From contig NC_067131.1 in the NCBI RefSeq assembly GCF_021347895.1, positions 10,072,653 to 10,136,652 on the forward strand: a stretch of DNA of 64,000 nt. The letters run 5' to 3'. The notes beneath the pieces were generated by a model that searched no databases, had not been told where the DNA came from, and was given only the letters and a program-made list of their open reading frames with translations. This DNA comes from Acanthochromis polyacanthus. Its lineage: Eukaryota > Chordata > Actinopteri > Pomacentridae. Both the position numbers and the translations under genes were made by a program. Below, in pieces: positions 23,629 through 64,000 of this stretch; within the stretch, counting starts at the first letter, position 1, and each line of letters starts with the position of its first letter.

Positions 23629-24118
23629 TGTCATGGTCTTGGTTTTCTGTTTTGCTTTTTTCTGTTTACTTCCTGTTTTATTTTAAATCCGCCTTCCCTT
23701 CTGTGTTGCCTTTGCCTCTGTTTCCTTCCTGTTTTGATTGCCCTGATGATTTTCACCTGTGTCTCATGAGTCACTTGTGTCTTGTCTTATCAGTCAGTTG
23801 TCAGTGTATAAATAGCCTTGTCTTTCCATCTGTTTTTGTCAGTTCACCCTGTTGGTTTCCTTCCCGTTTGCTGCAGTCATGCCCTCTGGTGTGATTCTTG
23901 TCCTTGGTCCTCTGTTTAGTGCTTTTTGTCCTTTTTGAGTTGTGTGAATTTTCTTGGATTTAGTTTATTTTTGATAAGCATCTTTATTTTTGGCTTTACT
24001 TTTCTCTGGATCACAAGCCACCTTATGTTCATTCACCTGTACCACCATAGTACATTTGTTTATTAAAATGTGTCTATTGTTGTTCACAGAGCTGCCTGCC
24101 ATGCTGGTGGTACAAACA
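23629..24118 (+). repeat. Teleost interspersed repeat (pyrimidine-rich, LTR-like), copy A
   Basis: TTGTCATGGTCTTGGTTTTC, TTTACTTCCTGTTTTATTTT, TTTTCACCTGTGTCTCATGA, TGTATAAATAGCCTTGTCTT and a 3' ATTAAAATGTGTC block form a unit that resembles the sequence at 45988-46372. TATAAATA followed by a downstream AWTAAA-like block would suit an LTR, but I see no clear TG...CA ends or internal retroviral genes. Confidence 0.45.
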
Positions 24119-24238
24119 TATAGGACAAATCCTAATATGTAAAAAAAAAAAAAAAAAGTAAAAGTGCAACATTTCTATTACATGTGTAATAATGCACATT
24201 CATGTACAACAATTTTTAACTTCCATCTCATTTCTCAG

Positions 24239-24655
24239 GTGGGCTGCACAGTGGAAGTGGTTCGCATTTTCGTCTTGCAGCAAGAAGATCCCTGGTTCGC
24301 GTCCCGGCTTTCCAGGGATCTTTCTGTATGGACTTTGCATGTTTTTGCGTGGGTTTTCTCCGGGCACTCGGCTTACTCCCACAGTCCAAAAATATGCTGA
24401 GGTTAATTGATTACTCTAAATTGCCCGTAGGTGTGAATGTGAGTGTGATTGTTTGTCTGTACATGTAGCCCTGCCACAGACTGGCGACCTGTCCAGGGTG
24501 TCCCCTGCCTTCGCCCGAGTCAGCTGGGATAGGCTCCAGCACCGCCCCCCGGCCCCCCCCCACCACCACCACCACCACCACCACCACCACCCCCCCCGTG
24601 ACCCGAGTGAGGATAAAGCGGTGTATAGAGTATGGATGGATGGATTTCCCAGGTG
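24239..24655 (+). mobile_element. SINE-like tRNA-derived interspersed repeat
   Basis: GTGGGCTGCACAGTGGAAGTGGTT then CCCTGGTTCGCGTCCCGGC (a good RNA polymerase III B-box, GGTTCGCGTCC). The body follows with CTCTAAATTGCCCGTAGGTG, GACTGGCGACCTGTCCAGGG and AGCTGGGATAGGCTCCAGC, and the copy ends in an ATGGATGGATGGA tail. The order and ending match a repeat I recall from many percomorph fish. The A-box is degraded. A (CAC)n expansion splits the 3' part. Confidence 0.7.
24561..24590. repeat. (CAC)n microsatellite within C-rich tract
   Basis: Ten CAC repeats flanked on both sides by C runs, inside the SINE-like element. The poly-His and poly-Gly frames across it are artefacts. Confidence 0.9.
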
Positions 24656-24839
24656 CAATGTTTCACTATCATGTCTGATATCACTCTTTGCCTTAGTGTC
24701 ATTGCCAGAATTAATGCTTATTTTTCTATTCTAACCTTATTCTTACTGACTTATTTTAGTTCAGTAATGTATTGTACGTATGCCTTACAGCTTTCCCACA
24801 AGGTACTGGGTTGTTTTATGTTGTCATTTATGTTACTTG

Positions 24840-24905
24840 TGTTTTTCTGAGCAATATCTGGGATAAGAATCCGCTTTGGGATGAAAACAATCTTATCTTA
24901 TCTAC
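24840..24905 (+). repeat. Possible LINE 3' tail
   Basis: AAGAATCCGCTTTGGGATGA followed by a short ATCTTATCTTATCT run resembles the 3' ends of fish L2-type elements, which finish in short tandem repeats. The fragment is short. Confidence 0.35.
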
Positions 24906-25000
24906 ACAGTATGATCACGTGTTGTATTATTGAAGCTTTCTCTCATCAAAGTTGAGTTTTATAGCCCTTCACCACACCTTTTCTGCTCGTCATCATCTGT

Positions 25001-25060
25001 CAGCCAATCAGGGGAGCTGTCTCTATTCGTGCTGGCGTATTTCTGGCGGTGTGGACCAAT
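25001..25060 (+). promoter_or_regulatory. stac2: Pair of CCAAT boxes upstream of stac2 (putative promoter)
   Basis: CAGCCAATCAGG (CCAAT at 25004-25008) and GGACCAATCAGAACG (CCAAT at 25056-25060) lie 52 bases apart, about 450-500 bases before the start codon. Both fit the NF-Y site CCAATCAG. The sequence after them turns CpG-rich (GCGCGCGTGTGTGCGCGAGG), unlike its surroundings, as at a TATA-less CpG promoter. The start of transcription cannot be read from the sequence. Confidence 0.55.
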
Positions 25061-25099
25061 CAGAACGAGCGGAGCACTTTGTCACGGAGAAATCAAAGT

Positions 25100-25504
25100 T
25101 GTTGTAAGAGCGCGCGTGTGTGCGCGAGGAGGGTAGAGAATCTGGCCGGTGAGCGCGAGAGGAGAGGAGCGAGGCGGCAGATAGAAGAAGTGAACAAACC
25201 AACCAGCTGCAGATTCAGCCGAAATTTCTCCTCCAAGAAACACATCTTCTGCTCTTTTCTGCGCTAATTTAGAGTGTCGAAGCTGCGAATTTTCGACGGA
25301 ATATCTGGTTTCACTTGAAAGCGCATTCCCGGCTGGATGCTGCTGCTGGGAGATGAGTTGACGGTCTGAACTGGTCCTACCTCTTTGTGCCAGTAGCGAT
25401 GTTTATTAAACCTCAGTGCGCATAGTTGCTCTCCGTCCCTTCTGTCGCCGTGGACTTTCCGTTTGGCTCAGTTTGCTGCTGAAGGAGCGTTTTTTTAATC
25501 CAAC
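25100..25504 (+). promoter_or_regulatory. stac2: Probable 5' leader of stac2 with upstream ORFs
   Basis: CpG-enriched sequence directly before the start codon. If transcription starts near the CCAAT boxes, the leader contains short ORFs: ATG at 25337 to TGA at 25367-25369 (10 codons before stop), ATG at 25353 (two codons), and ATG at 25399 to TAG ending at 25425 (8 codons). None overlaps the main frame. The main ATG at 25505 has A at -3. Confidence 0.5.
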
Positions 25505-55972
<30,468 letters not shown>

Positions 55973-57940
55973 CGGCAGCACATTACTCGTTGACCTTCAG
56001 TTTGATATAATGATGGAGGAATACTCAGGAGTGTTAAACCAACACCTCACTGACCACCAACCATCCACCTCCACCTCTCCAAAAAAAGTGGCAGTGAATT
56101 AGCAGCTTGAGTGGAACAACAACCCACAACTTTGCTTTTTACTGCAGAAGACTTTAAAGGTTAAGACTTAAAGGATGCGGGGGCTTCTTTAGAGTTCTGT
56201 AGAGCTACTTTTCTTGTAGCACAACTTTACTTTGTGTGGTTTTATATACACCCACAAGAGAAATGTAGCATTGCGTTGAAGAGGATGCCTGTGCGGGAAG
56301 TCTGGCTACCTCACTAGCCATCTCCATTTGCCATCCGCTTGTGAAAAAAGGAGAGGACTGCTTTATTATGATGTCAAGGCCTGTCCAAGCCTAGAGGACA
56401 TTGCGAGCAAACTGTCTTCATTTCTTTGTTTGTGTTGAGAAAACAAGACATAAGAGACTGTGAAAGACTGTAGCTGTTACTTGTAGTTGCTTCCGCAAAC
56501 TCTTTTTTGTTCCTTGTTTGTGTCAAACCTCTTAAACAGATTTGGTTTCACTGATTCAACTAAGGTCAACTTTTGTATGTACAGACTCCACCTCCCCTTG
56601 TGTTTGCCGTTGTATTTTGGATCCATGATGTGCATACGTGTCATTCCTGCTCTGACTAGGACAGATTCAGGTACTACATTACGTAACAATTTCTCTGCTA
56701 CATCTCGAGCAAATGAAAGTCATAACACACGCACTGGGATTTTCTGTATTTCCGACTGGTCTCCGGTGATTAGAATATGATACATTCGTGCTCTTCACAG
56801 CTCTGATGTGACAAATGCTTTGCGTGCACCTCGGGGAGTTTCTTTCTCAGTATGCCCTTCAATCGCACTCTCTCCACACACACTAACACACAGATTTTTA
56901 TAATTCTCTCTGTTCCATGTAAACTCTAAAATCAGCCACTAGAATCTACTTCTTGTCTGTTTATCCTGAACGTCATTTATCTGTGTGTAATGTCCTGTAA
57001 TCTTCGCTGTCATACCTGGTTGTGCGCTATGATGCGAGGATGGCGTGCTGTCTCGACTTAGTGATGTGCTTGCTGTTCCTTTCAGAGAAGAGCAGAGCAA
57101 AGAAATAATAATTCAGGATGATTGATAAAAAAAAAAACCAAACTCAATGTTGTTGTTTGTAGGGGGAAAAAAAGTGTCCGTGTAACTTTCAATCTCTCAT
57201 GAAGCCATGTACCAAACTTGAGCTGAAAAAGCTTTTTGAATTTTTAGCAAATGGCTAATGTTTATCCCTGCACACAAGTATTTCTATGAGGCTGATGAAG
57301 TAAATTGATAAAAGGCAAAACCACCTCACCCCATGTGGTTTATTACTCTGTCATTCTAAACCATAAGGAAGTGATGAACTGCCTTTATTATGGCAATAAT
57401 TGTAAATACAAATTTGACAGTATTTGTAAATAGCCTTATGAAGATACTGTATATATTGGCTCTAAATAGCACTCTGACCGAGAGGTTTGCAGCTGTCCAG
57501 GAGCCAGCTAAGGGCATTAATTTCACAGTTATAGGAGATTATTGTCTTACTTACCTATGTATGCATCTCTTTGCTCAATTAACATCTATCCCTGTCAGCA
57601 CAAATCTTTTCAGATACTATGCACAACAGTTCTAGTCACTCACTTTATTTTGTACTCAGCTTATTTCCAGTGTAGCCACACGTGTCGGTGTATTCCTGTG
57701 CATTTGCAAAGATTTAAATTTGGACTCTAGCTTTTTACAAAATGCCCGTCTTGAATCAGTCCTCACCATGCTACTCTTAAACATTATCGTCACTGACTAG
57801 AACCAAGATTGGCTCAGGATCAGTATTACCAGGTGAATCTCCCATCTCACCTTAATGCACACTACCAGGCTAGTTCTCTGCATGGCTAGCTGCCCTGTGA
57901 TCCCCACATCTCTCAATAAAGTCGAATGAACTCTCAAGCT
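55973..57940 (+). other. stac2: stac2 3' untranslated region (probable)
   Basis: About 1.95 kb from the stop codon to just after the AATAAA at 57915. It includes A runs near 57126 and no recognised repeat. The extent is inferred from the position of the signal. Confidence 0.65.
57915..57920 (+). terminator. stac2: Polyadenylation signal AATAAA, probable stac2 3' end
   Basis: AATAAA followed within 30 bases by a strongly GT-rich element (TTGATTTGTTTGTTTGGGG), the usual cleavage-factor site. It is the best signal downstream of the stop codon. Confidence 0.75.
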
Positions 57941-60269
57941 GCTTGATTTGTTTGTTTGGGGTTTTTATCATTAAAATTATCTTTAAAAGGATTCTTTTTT
58001 ACATGAAAATAATCCTGTCCTGCCTTAAAATGGCTTAGATGTAGCTGTCCACTGTTGATTCCTTTAGACTGTTTTCGTCTATGAAGTTCCCGGCTCTTTT
58101 CCCTCACCTTTTCGCACCTTCTGCAGCGCAAGCACACCAGCACACCAGCTCACCTATGGATGGATGGATTCTTATTTACCAGGTTTACCAAGGACATTAG
58201 CATGCTAACATGTGCTAGTTAATTTGTTAGTATAAAACCCAAAACTAAGGCTGATGGGAATGCTGTTGGTCCTGCAAGAATAGTGTAATAAATCAAGTAT
58301 TCTACACAAATTGAATGAAAGTTAAAGACATTTCCAGAGTTATTCAAATTCATACTAGGGATTAAATAATGTCGTGACAGTCCAATCGATAGTTGTTAAA
58401 AAATTTCACCCAAAACCAAAATGAAGAAAATTAGCTATAGCAAAAATCTGAAGGCTTCATGCTCTGTGCACCATGATTGTCTGTATAATATATACAGGCA
58501 ATCAGTCTGGTACTTGCTAAGGTGTTTCACTGTGGACCATGGGAAACGTATTGACAAATATGTTCCAACATTTTCATACCGGAAGCCAGTTTATGGCTAA
58601 AAGCATTGTAAAGGGAAAAAAAAACTGTGAAGCATCTACCCATTTCTTTGTTGCTACATGATAAAAAGCATTAATTTAAAGCTCAAAATCTGCCTTTACC
58701 CACATATTCATCAAGTAATTTCACACTTAAGTGTATATAGCCTACTATTAATCCACACTGAAAATGTCTCCCTTCATGCCCACATCATTCGAGATCCTCC
58801 ATACGAGTTGACAGTGCAGCGCCTGAGAAGACTGCTTGTTCTTAATGACCATAAATAATATGATTAACTCCCAATAAAATTAATTGGCAACGGAGGAGCT
58901 GCTGGCAGTCCATAGACTAAGCTGGCACGGAGAGTGTTGTGTGTCTGTGCGTGTGTTGTGTGTGTCCCTGCTGTGGTGAGAGGAACATTTCTCAAATCAT
59001 GACCCAGTTCTGTTATCAAATTGGATCAAATGTGATTTTCGTCTCTGTAGAGAGGGAGACAGAAATGCGTGCAACTGGCAGTACATCAAGCCACTTGTAC
59101 ATTTCATAAAATTGCTGACTTTGGTGCTGAGGATGGTGTGGTGCTCCAGCAGTGCTCTCCGCTTACTGTACCGCTGAGCTCTCTTCCTTTCATTACAGCG
59201 AGCAGAGGAAGTTCAAATCCCTCTCAGAAATTCTCTTTCTGTGGCTCAAACAGCAATGATAAGCAGAGAACGTACGACTCTGTAACTGTGCCTCCTTTAA
59301 CAAATGATTCTCGCTCTTCTTTCACGCTACATCCATCAACATCACAACAGGACACTGAAGTGTTCGGTTTGGGGGCAACAAATCCGAACCATGCGTATCA
59401 AAGAGACTGGTGCTGAGCCTATCATGCCAGCTCCAGAAAATGATATGAAATGCCTCATTAAATGTGTGATTTGTTGCACAATCATTTCTTGTCCTATAAT
59501 GTTCACACTCAGTTCTTTGCATCTTTTGAAACTGCGCTGGCCAGTCTTGCAGTACGGGGTGATAATTGCAGCACAAGGGCGTTAACAGGCAGCAGGAATA
59601 TGGCAACAATGCAAATTCTGCAAGAAAATCCATGCTCAAAATAGCACTTGATTATATAGCCAGGCAGAGGGAGAGGAAAGCAGAGTCGGAGGAAAATAAA
59701 GCTTCTCTGGTGCTTGGTGACAAATAAGACACCTTACAGACCTCTGCGTCAAACACACAAATAAAAATAATCTCCCATCCCTCACTTCCTCTAAGCATAA
59801 GAGGATATTAACATACAAATGTGAAACTATCCCCTCAGTTGAAGAATAACACTTTGTAACATTGCACCTCGTGGATGCAGTTCACATGGCACAGATTTAA
59901 TATGTAAACATACAGTGAGTAGTTGGTATCTGATGCTGAGGATTTGCCCTCGTCGCTTCCCTGCAGCTCTGCAAAAAGCTCAGCGCAACAGAAACTGGGG
60001 AGCGACGATAATAAACATCCCTCCAGGGATTTGGGTGGGGGTGTAGAGCCTACAGGTGGATTCTCGGGTTGGAGATCAAGTTTATGCAATGCTATATGAG
60101 CAGCAGCGAGAAGCAGCAGTGTTTGTAAGTTATCAGTGCAGCAGCTTGTAGTATAGCAGAGCGGTTATACAGGCAAATGAAGGAACAAATTAAAGGAAAA
60201 ACCTGAACCCTTGACCTCTACAGTAAGCAGAGGGTCACTGCTAATCAATGTTAAGTTGCTGTGAGCAAT
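57941..60269. other. Intergenic sequence downstream of stac2, no gene recognised
   Basis: No exon, RNA gene or named repeat. A 115-codon open frame at 59069-59416 lacks any family motif. Confidence 0.5.
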
Positions 60270-60600
60270 CACCTTTGTCCTATTATAAAACATTTCTATC
60301 CTGATTGGAGTGGCCTTTTCCAGGTAAAAATGCCCTCATCCACAGAGCACCAGGGTTCTGAATGTCTTAATGAATACGAAAACAATGTGAATCATATGTC
60401 ATGACCTTCACAGTCACCAGATTTCAACCCAACTAAACACCAATGAGGAAATATATCTGTTGTTTTTTTTTTTCTCCAGTGGAGTTCCAGAGACTTGAAG
60501 AATCGGTGCTGAGGCTCTTTGAAGCTGTTCTTGCAGCATGTCGTGGCCCAGAACATCTTGTTAAGACACTTTGTAGTGTACAGCAATTAAGTACAATAAC
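60270..60600 (+). pseudogene. Decayed Tc1-like element, family X, copy 2 (C-terminal part)
   Basis: On the + strand GLFQ-KMPSSTEH...NEYENNVNHM and PSQSPDFNPTKHQ (about 60310-60450) are the Tc1 catalytic C-terminal region with the Glu motif degraded. VEFQRLEESVLRLFEAVLA (about 60480-60540) gives the end of the protein. A poly(T) run of about 12 bases splits it. It is the same family as the minus-strand copy at 36790-37720 (FQ..L, LF-AVLAA.. shared). Confidence 0.7.
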
Positions 60601-63600
60601 TGAGTGAGTGCAATATTGCTTAAATGTCAGACTAAAGAATGTGCTCCCACTATCCTTTGGATTGCTTTTCATTATTTTTAGCAGTGTTTAATCTTGCTGT
60701 TTTGCACTTAGGAATGACAAAGGGGTTATTTTTTCTTGGACGCCATCCAAAGATGTTGACATTATATGCTGTCCTTCACATTGTCTGACCTGTCTCAGAA
60801 ACTCAGATTTCAATTAATAACCCTTTTGCCAAGTCTGAAGCACTTGCCTGTTTGTTTACAAAGCTAGATTGTGGAAGTAGTGCACTGTCCACGGCATCAT
60901 TTTAGGAAGACAGCTACTGCACCTCTGATGAGTGGCACTGTGACTTGTTGTGTACCTCTGTTTACTGCTGCAACTGTGTCGACGATCTTTCTGTATTGTT
61001 TTCCATCTTTGTAAAGTCTCCAAATCTGTTTTTTTTTCCAAGTCCTTTCAGGTCTTTGCCATGTGGAGAGCCATGACTGAGACATGTAGACAGACACAGC
61101 CCTTAGCCTCAAAAATAAGAATGTTCTACTGTTCTCAGGTCAGTTCATAATTATGTTCATGCAGCTGAGCTACTTGGAAAACACAGGTTTAATTAGATTT
61201 ATTTAAACAACTTGTGTGTTAGTTTCTAGTTTGAAGCCTGTGTTTTCAAGATAGTGTCTCTAAAGTCTGTGGTTTTGATTGTTTTTAAGTCAAAATACTC
61301 CACTTGTCAAATTTCTTGTTGATGTATGCTGCATTTATTGAAAGAAATTAAAATTTTGACTCCTATGACATTTAAGTGATATTGCACAGCAGTGTACACA
61401 CTTTTGGTGTATACTATGTGTTGATTAATTTGTCACCTATCTGTATGTTGCAGCTTGCAGAGTATGTCATGTGTGAGACAAATAACTTGCGGGCATTGCT
61501 CTATTAGTTGCATTTAACAGGTTTATAAACCCCAAATCCATCTGCTGTCATCCAAAACCTTTTCTTCATTAATTTGTTGTCAATTACATCTGCATTTCCT
61601 GGCTGTTAGCCATTTAAGAGGCCACAAAAATAAGCTGTAAATGCATCAAATGACGTATTACCGCCTTTTAAATTAACATAGCACACCTGTTCACAAGTGG
61701 CTACACACACATCATTAGCACTCATTTGTTTCTGCTGTGTTTCTCAAATGTACATTTACATTTAGCTGGCTTTTTAGCTGCTAAATGCTCAGCAAGATGC
61801 AAAAAAAATGTATGTACCTGGAGTGTGTTTTTCAGAGAGATGATTATTCTCTGGTATCATTTGGTTTGTCATAACCTCTACTTTTTTCCACTTGCATGTA
61901 GCCATGCTAATTATAAAATAATCTGATAATCGCAGGTCCAAACACATATGTTTAACCTCAGCTCGACTTTATACATACAAAACAACACTGTCAAACTTTA
62001 CAGCTTCCCAAAGGAAAACAAAGTGAAAAATACCGTCTGACAGTCTTTCCAATTATAAAAAATAAAAAAAAACTCGGGGTGTTTTTCCTCCTCCCTGTCT
62101 TCTGCTGTCACCGTCCTCAGGTTACAGGCATGTTTACATTCTTGCAGACTCCTGGCCAACTGGACCATTAAAAATGAAGCAGGTACACAGAGACTGCATG
62201 TTTAATGCATGCTCTCATCTCCTGCTGCTGAGGCTACCTCCGCTTTCTCAGGATGCTGCCTGCACAAACGCACTTTCAGCGCATCACGTGGCAAAAGTCC
62301 AGAGGTGAAAGACGGCACAATGAGTTCTTGGGCTTTAAGCGTAGTGGAAAGTCAGTGCATATCCTCTGACTTGATCTTGGAGGTTGAACAGGACAGAGGA
62401 AGAAGGCTCAGGGGGGTGAAACATGAAAGCTGCCTTTGAAGCGTGCTACACTGGGAATGGTACATTTGAGGAATCGCATGTGCTTCTTATGCCTCTAAAC
62501 AGTACAGTTATTGTTTCAGGGGAGGCTCTGGGTGATTTACTGTTTATTCACACTCACAATAAAATGAGATCAAGCAAGTTTTATTTATGAGGAAAGGATT
62601 AGCCTTAAACCATTATCCATGGAGTAGCTTCCAAATCGTCTATCATAAACAGCATAATCTCATAATTATTAAAAGTCTAATTAAAAAGAGTGACATTGTA
62701 GGATTCACTAAACAGAAATACAGGGTTAAACAATCTTTATTCTGCTTAGTTTTCAGGTAATAAAGGGCAGCACTATGTATTTTTTTTAAGTAATATTTGC
62801 TAAAATTCACAGTCCCCAACTGGTTCAGAGAGTAAACTTGCCTGTTTGTTATTATTTTAACAGTTACTCTACTTAAAGAAATTGCACTTGAAGACCTAAG
62901 AGTGATTCTTTATGTAATATTTCACAAATGCATTTGGTGTCTGAAAACTTTTTTCCACCACTGTATTTAGAAGGAGCTATTGGACGTAAGGCTGAGTGCT
63001 AAAGAAGAATAATTCTGCTGTAAATGTCTAAATTAATATTAAGAAATCCTAATTTTGTGCTTGAATTATAAGGGATGACACAAATTCATGTGACATTAGT
63101 AGAATGTTGCTTCTAAATAAGCTCTTTAGCAAACAAAATGTACCAAATCCTGCAAAATAATAATAATTACCGTGATTATTACAGAAATCACAGGATACAT
63201 TGTTTTGTAACTTGACTGGAAGTGATAATATGCTACTGTATTGAATGACCCATATTTGAAGTTGTATTCTACCATTGCTCAAATTAATTGCTTTACCTAT
63301 TTAGTTTTAATTATTCCTGAGCAATTGTGCCACCAAATATTATATTTACTCACATAAATACAAAAACAGAAATTCACATTCATCCTGCAAATCAGAACAA
63401 TTTCCATAACACTTTACTGACTTTTCCAGACCTTACAGTCGATCACTGATGTTCATATGAAGTGTGATATTTCAAAGTTATATTTATGATGAAATAATTA
63501 GAAGTGAAAGTAAGCTCTTTACATTGACTGTAATAAAAAATACTACTGTCAAATTCATATTTTAGAGTCAAAGTAAAACTACATTGGCTGTAATATAACT

Positions 63601-64000
63601 ACTGTATCTAACTTTATACTAATGAGCTGAGGTGAACGTCTACACTTGATGTTGGTCTGCCTACCAGATGGCTGTTTCTCTGCTTATCGCAGATGTTTCT
63701 GTGAATTAAACCCATGACACCTTTGGAAAACACAACACTGTGTTCTCAGTCTTGCGGATCCACCCCACCTCTACACCTGCTCTCAGTGTTTTCACTCCAA
63801 AACTGCACAAAGCAATAGGATTAAACTCTACAGCCCTTCACCAGATGCACTGTTTAATCAGTGATGACCACTTTGCCCCCTCTTCCCTCTCCATCTTTAA
63901 CCTTTGGACTATCGTGAGGCTTTGATGTGATTGCTGGCCTCTTGAATTGACTGCAAAAGGAAAATCTAGGAAGGTCAAGCAGCTCAATCAATGGACAAGG
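60601..64000. other. Intergenic sequence, no gene recognised
   Basis: AT-rich sequence to the window end. TTTTTTCCACCACTGTA at about 62950-62967 resembles the terminus of a common fish repeat but is too short to call. No exon of a neighbouring gene was recognised. Confidence 0.45.

Noticed and set aside
24453..24734. Frame with a poly-histidine run
   Set aside because: The run is the translated (CAC)n microsatellite inside a SINE-like repeat.
59069..59416. 115-codon open frame on the + strand
   Set aside because: No family similarity and no splice or signal context. Probably chance.

Overview
The window is from a vertebrate nuclear genome, most likely a teleost and probably a percomorph. 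The reasons are two spliced vertebrate genes, GT-AG introns, AATAAA polyadenylation signals, CA microsatellites, and a dense load of Tc1-like, hAT-like and TTAA-flanked elements plus repeat families typical of ray-finned fish. The lineage is an inference from remembered repeat families. There are no bacterial genes, operons or CRISPR arrays.

Layout: (1) 1-1514 (+) is the C-terminal end of the last coding exon of med1 (Mediator subunit 1). Its 3' UTR probably ends just after an AATAAA at 2198-2203. (2) About 2.2-25 kb is intergenic and holds non-coding sequence with many decayed transposons. (3) 25505-55972 (+) is a complete stac2-type gene (SH3 and cysteine-rich domain protein). I resolved eleven coding exons whose phases all join to one 416-residue reading frame: a short N-terminus, a basic and Pro/Ser-rich segment, one C1 zinc-binding domain, a linker and two SH3 domains. 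A probable CCAAT-box promoter and 5' leader lie at about 25.0-25.5 kb, and the 3' UTR probably ends after the AATAAA at 57915-57920. Intron 1 (15.7 kb) contains an apparently intact Tc1-like transposon. (4) About 57.9-64 kb is intergenic, with one Tc1-like relic and no gene I could recognise.

The two host genes act separately: MED1 is a transcriptional coactivator subunit in the nucleus, and STAC2 is a cytoplasmic or peri-membrane adaptor of L-type calcium channels. Their adjacency in the same orientation matches the human MED1-FBXL20-STAC2 neighbourhood, but I see no FBXL20 between them.

No new multi-gene system is evident. The most interesting sequence-level objects are the intact Tc1-like element with paired direct repeats inside its inverted repeats, a Tc1-type deletion derivative with a 30-G run, four TTAA-ended MITEs, a 425-bp hAT-type MITE with an exact 8-bp target duplication, a perfect 19-bp hairpin, and short upstream ORFs in the stac2 leader.
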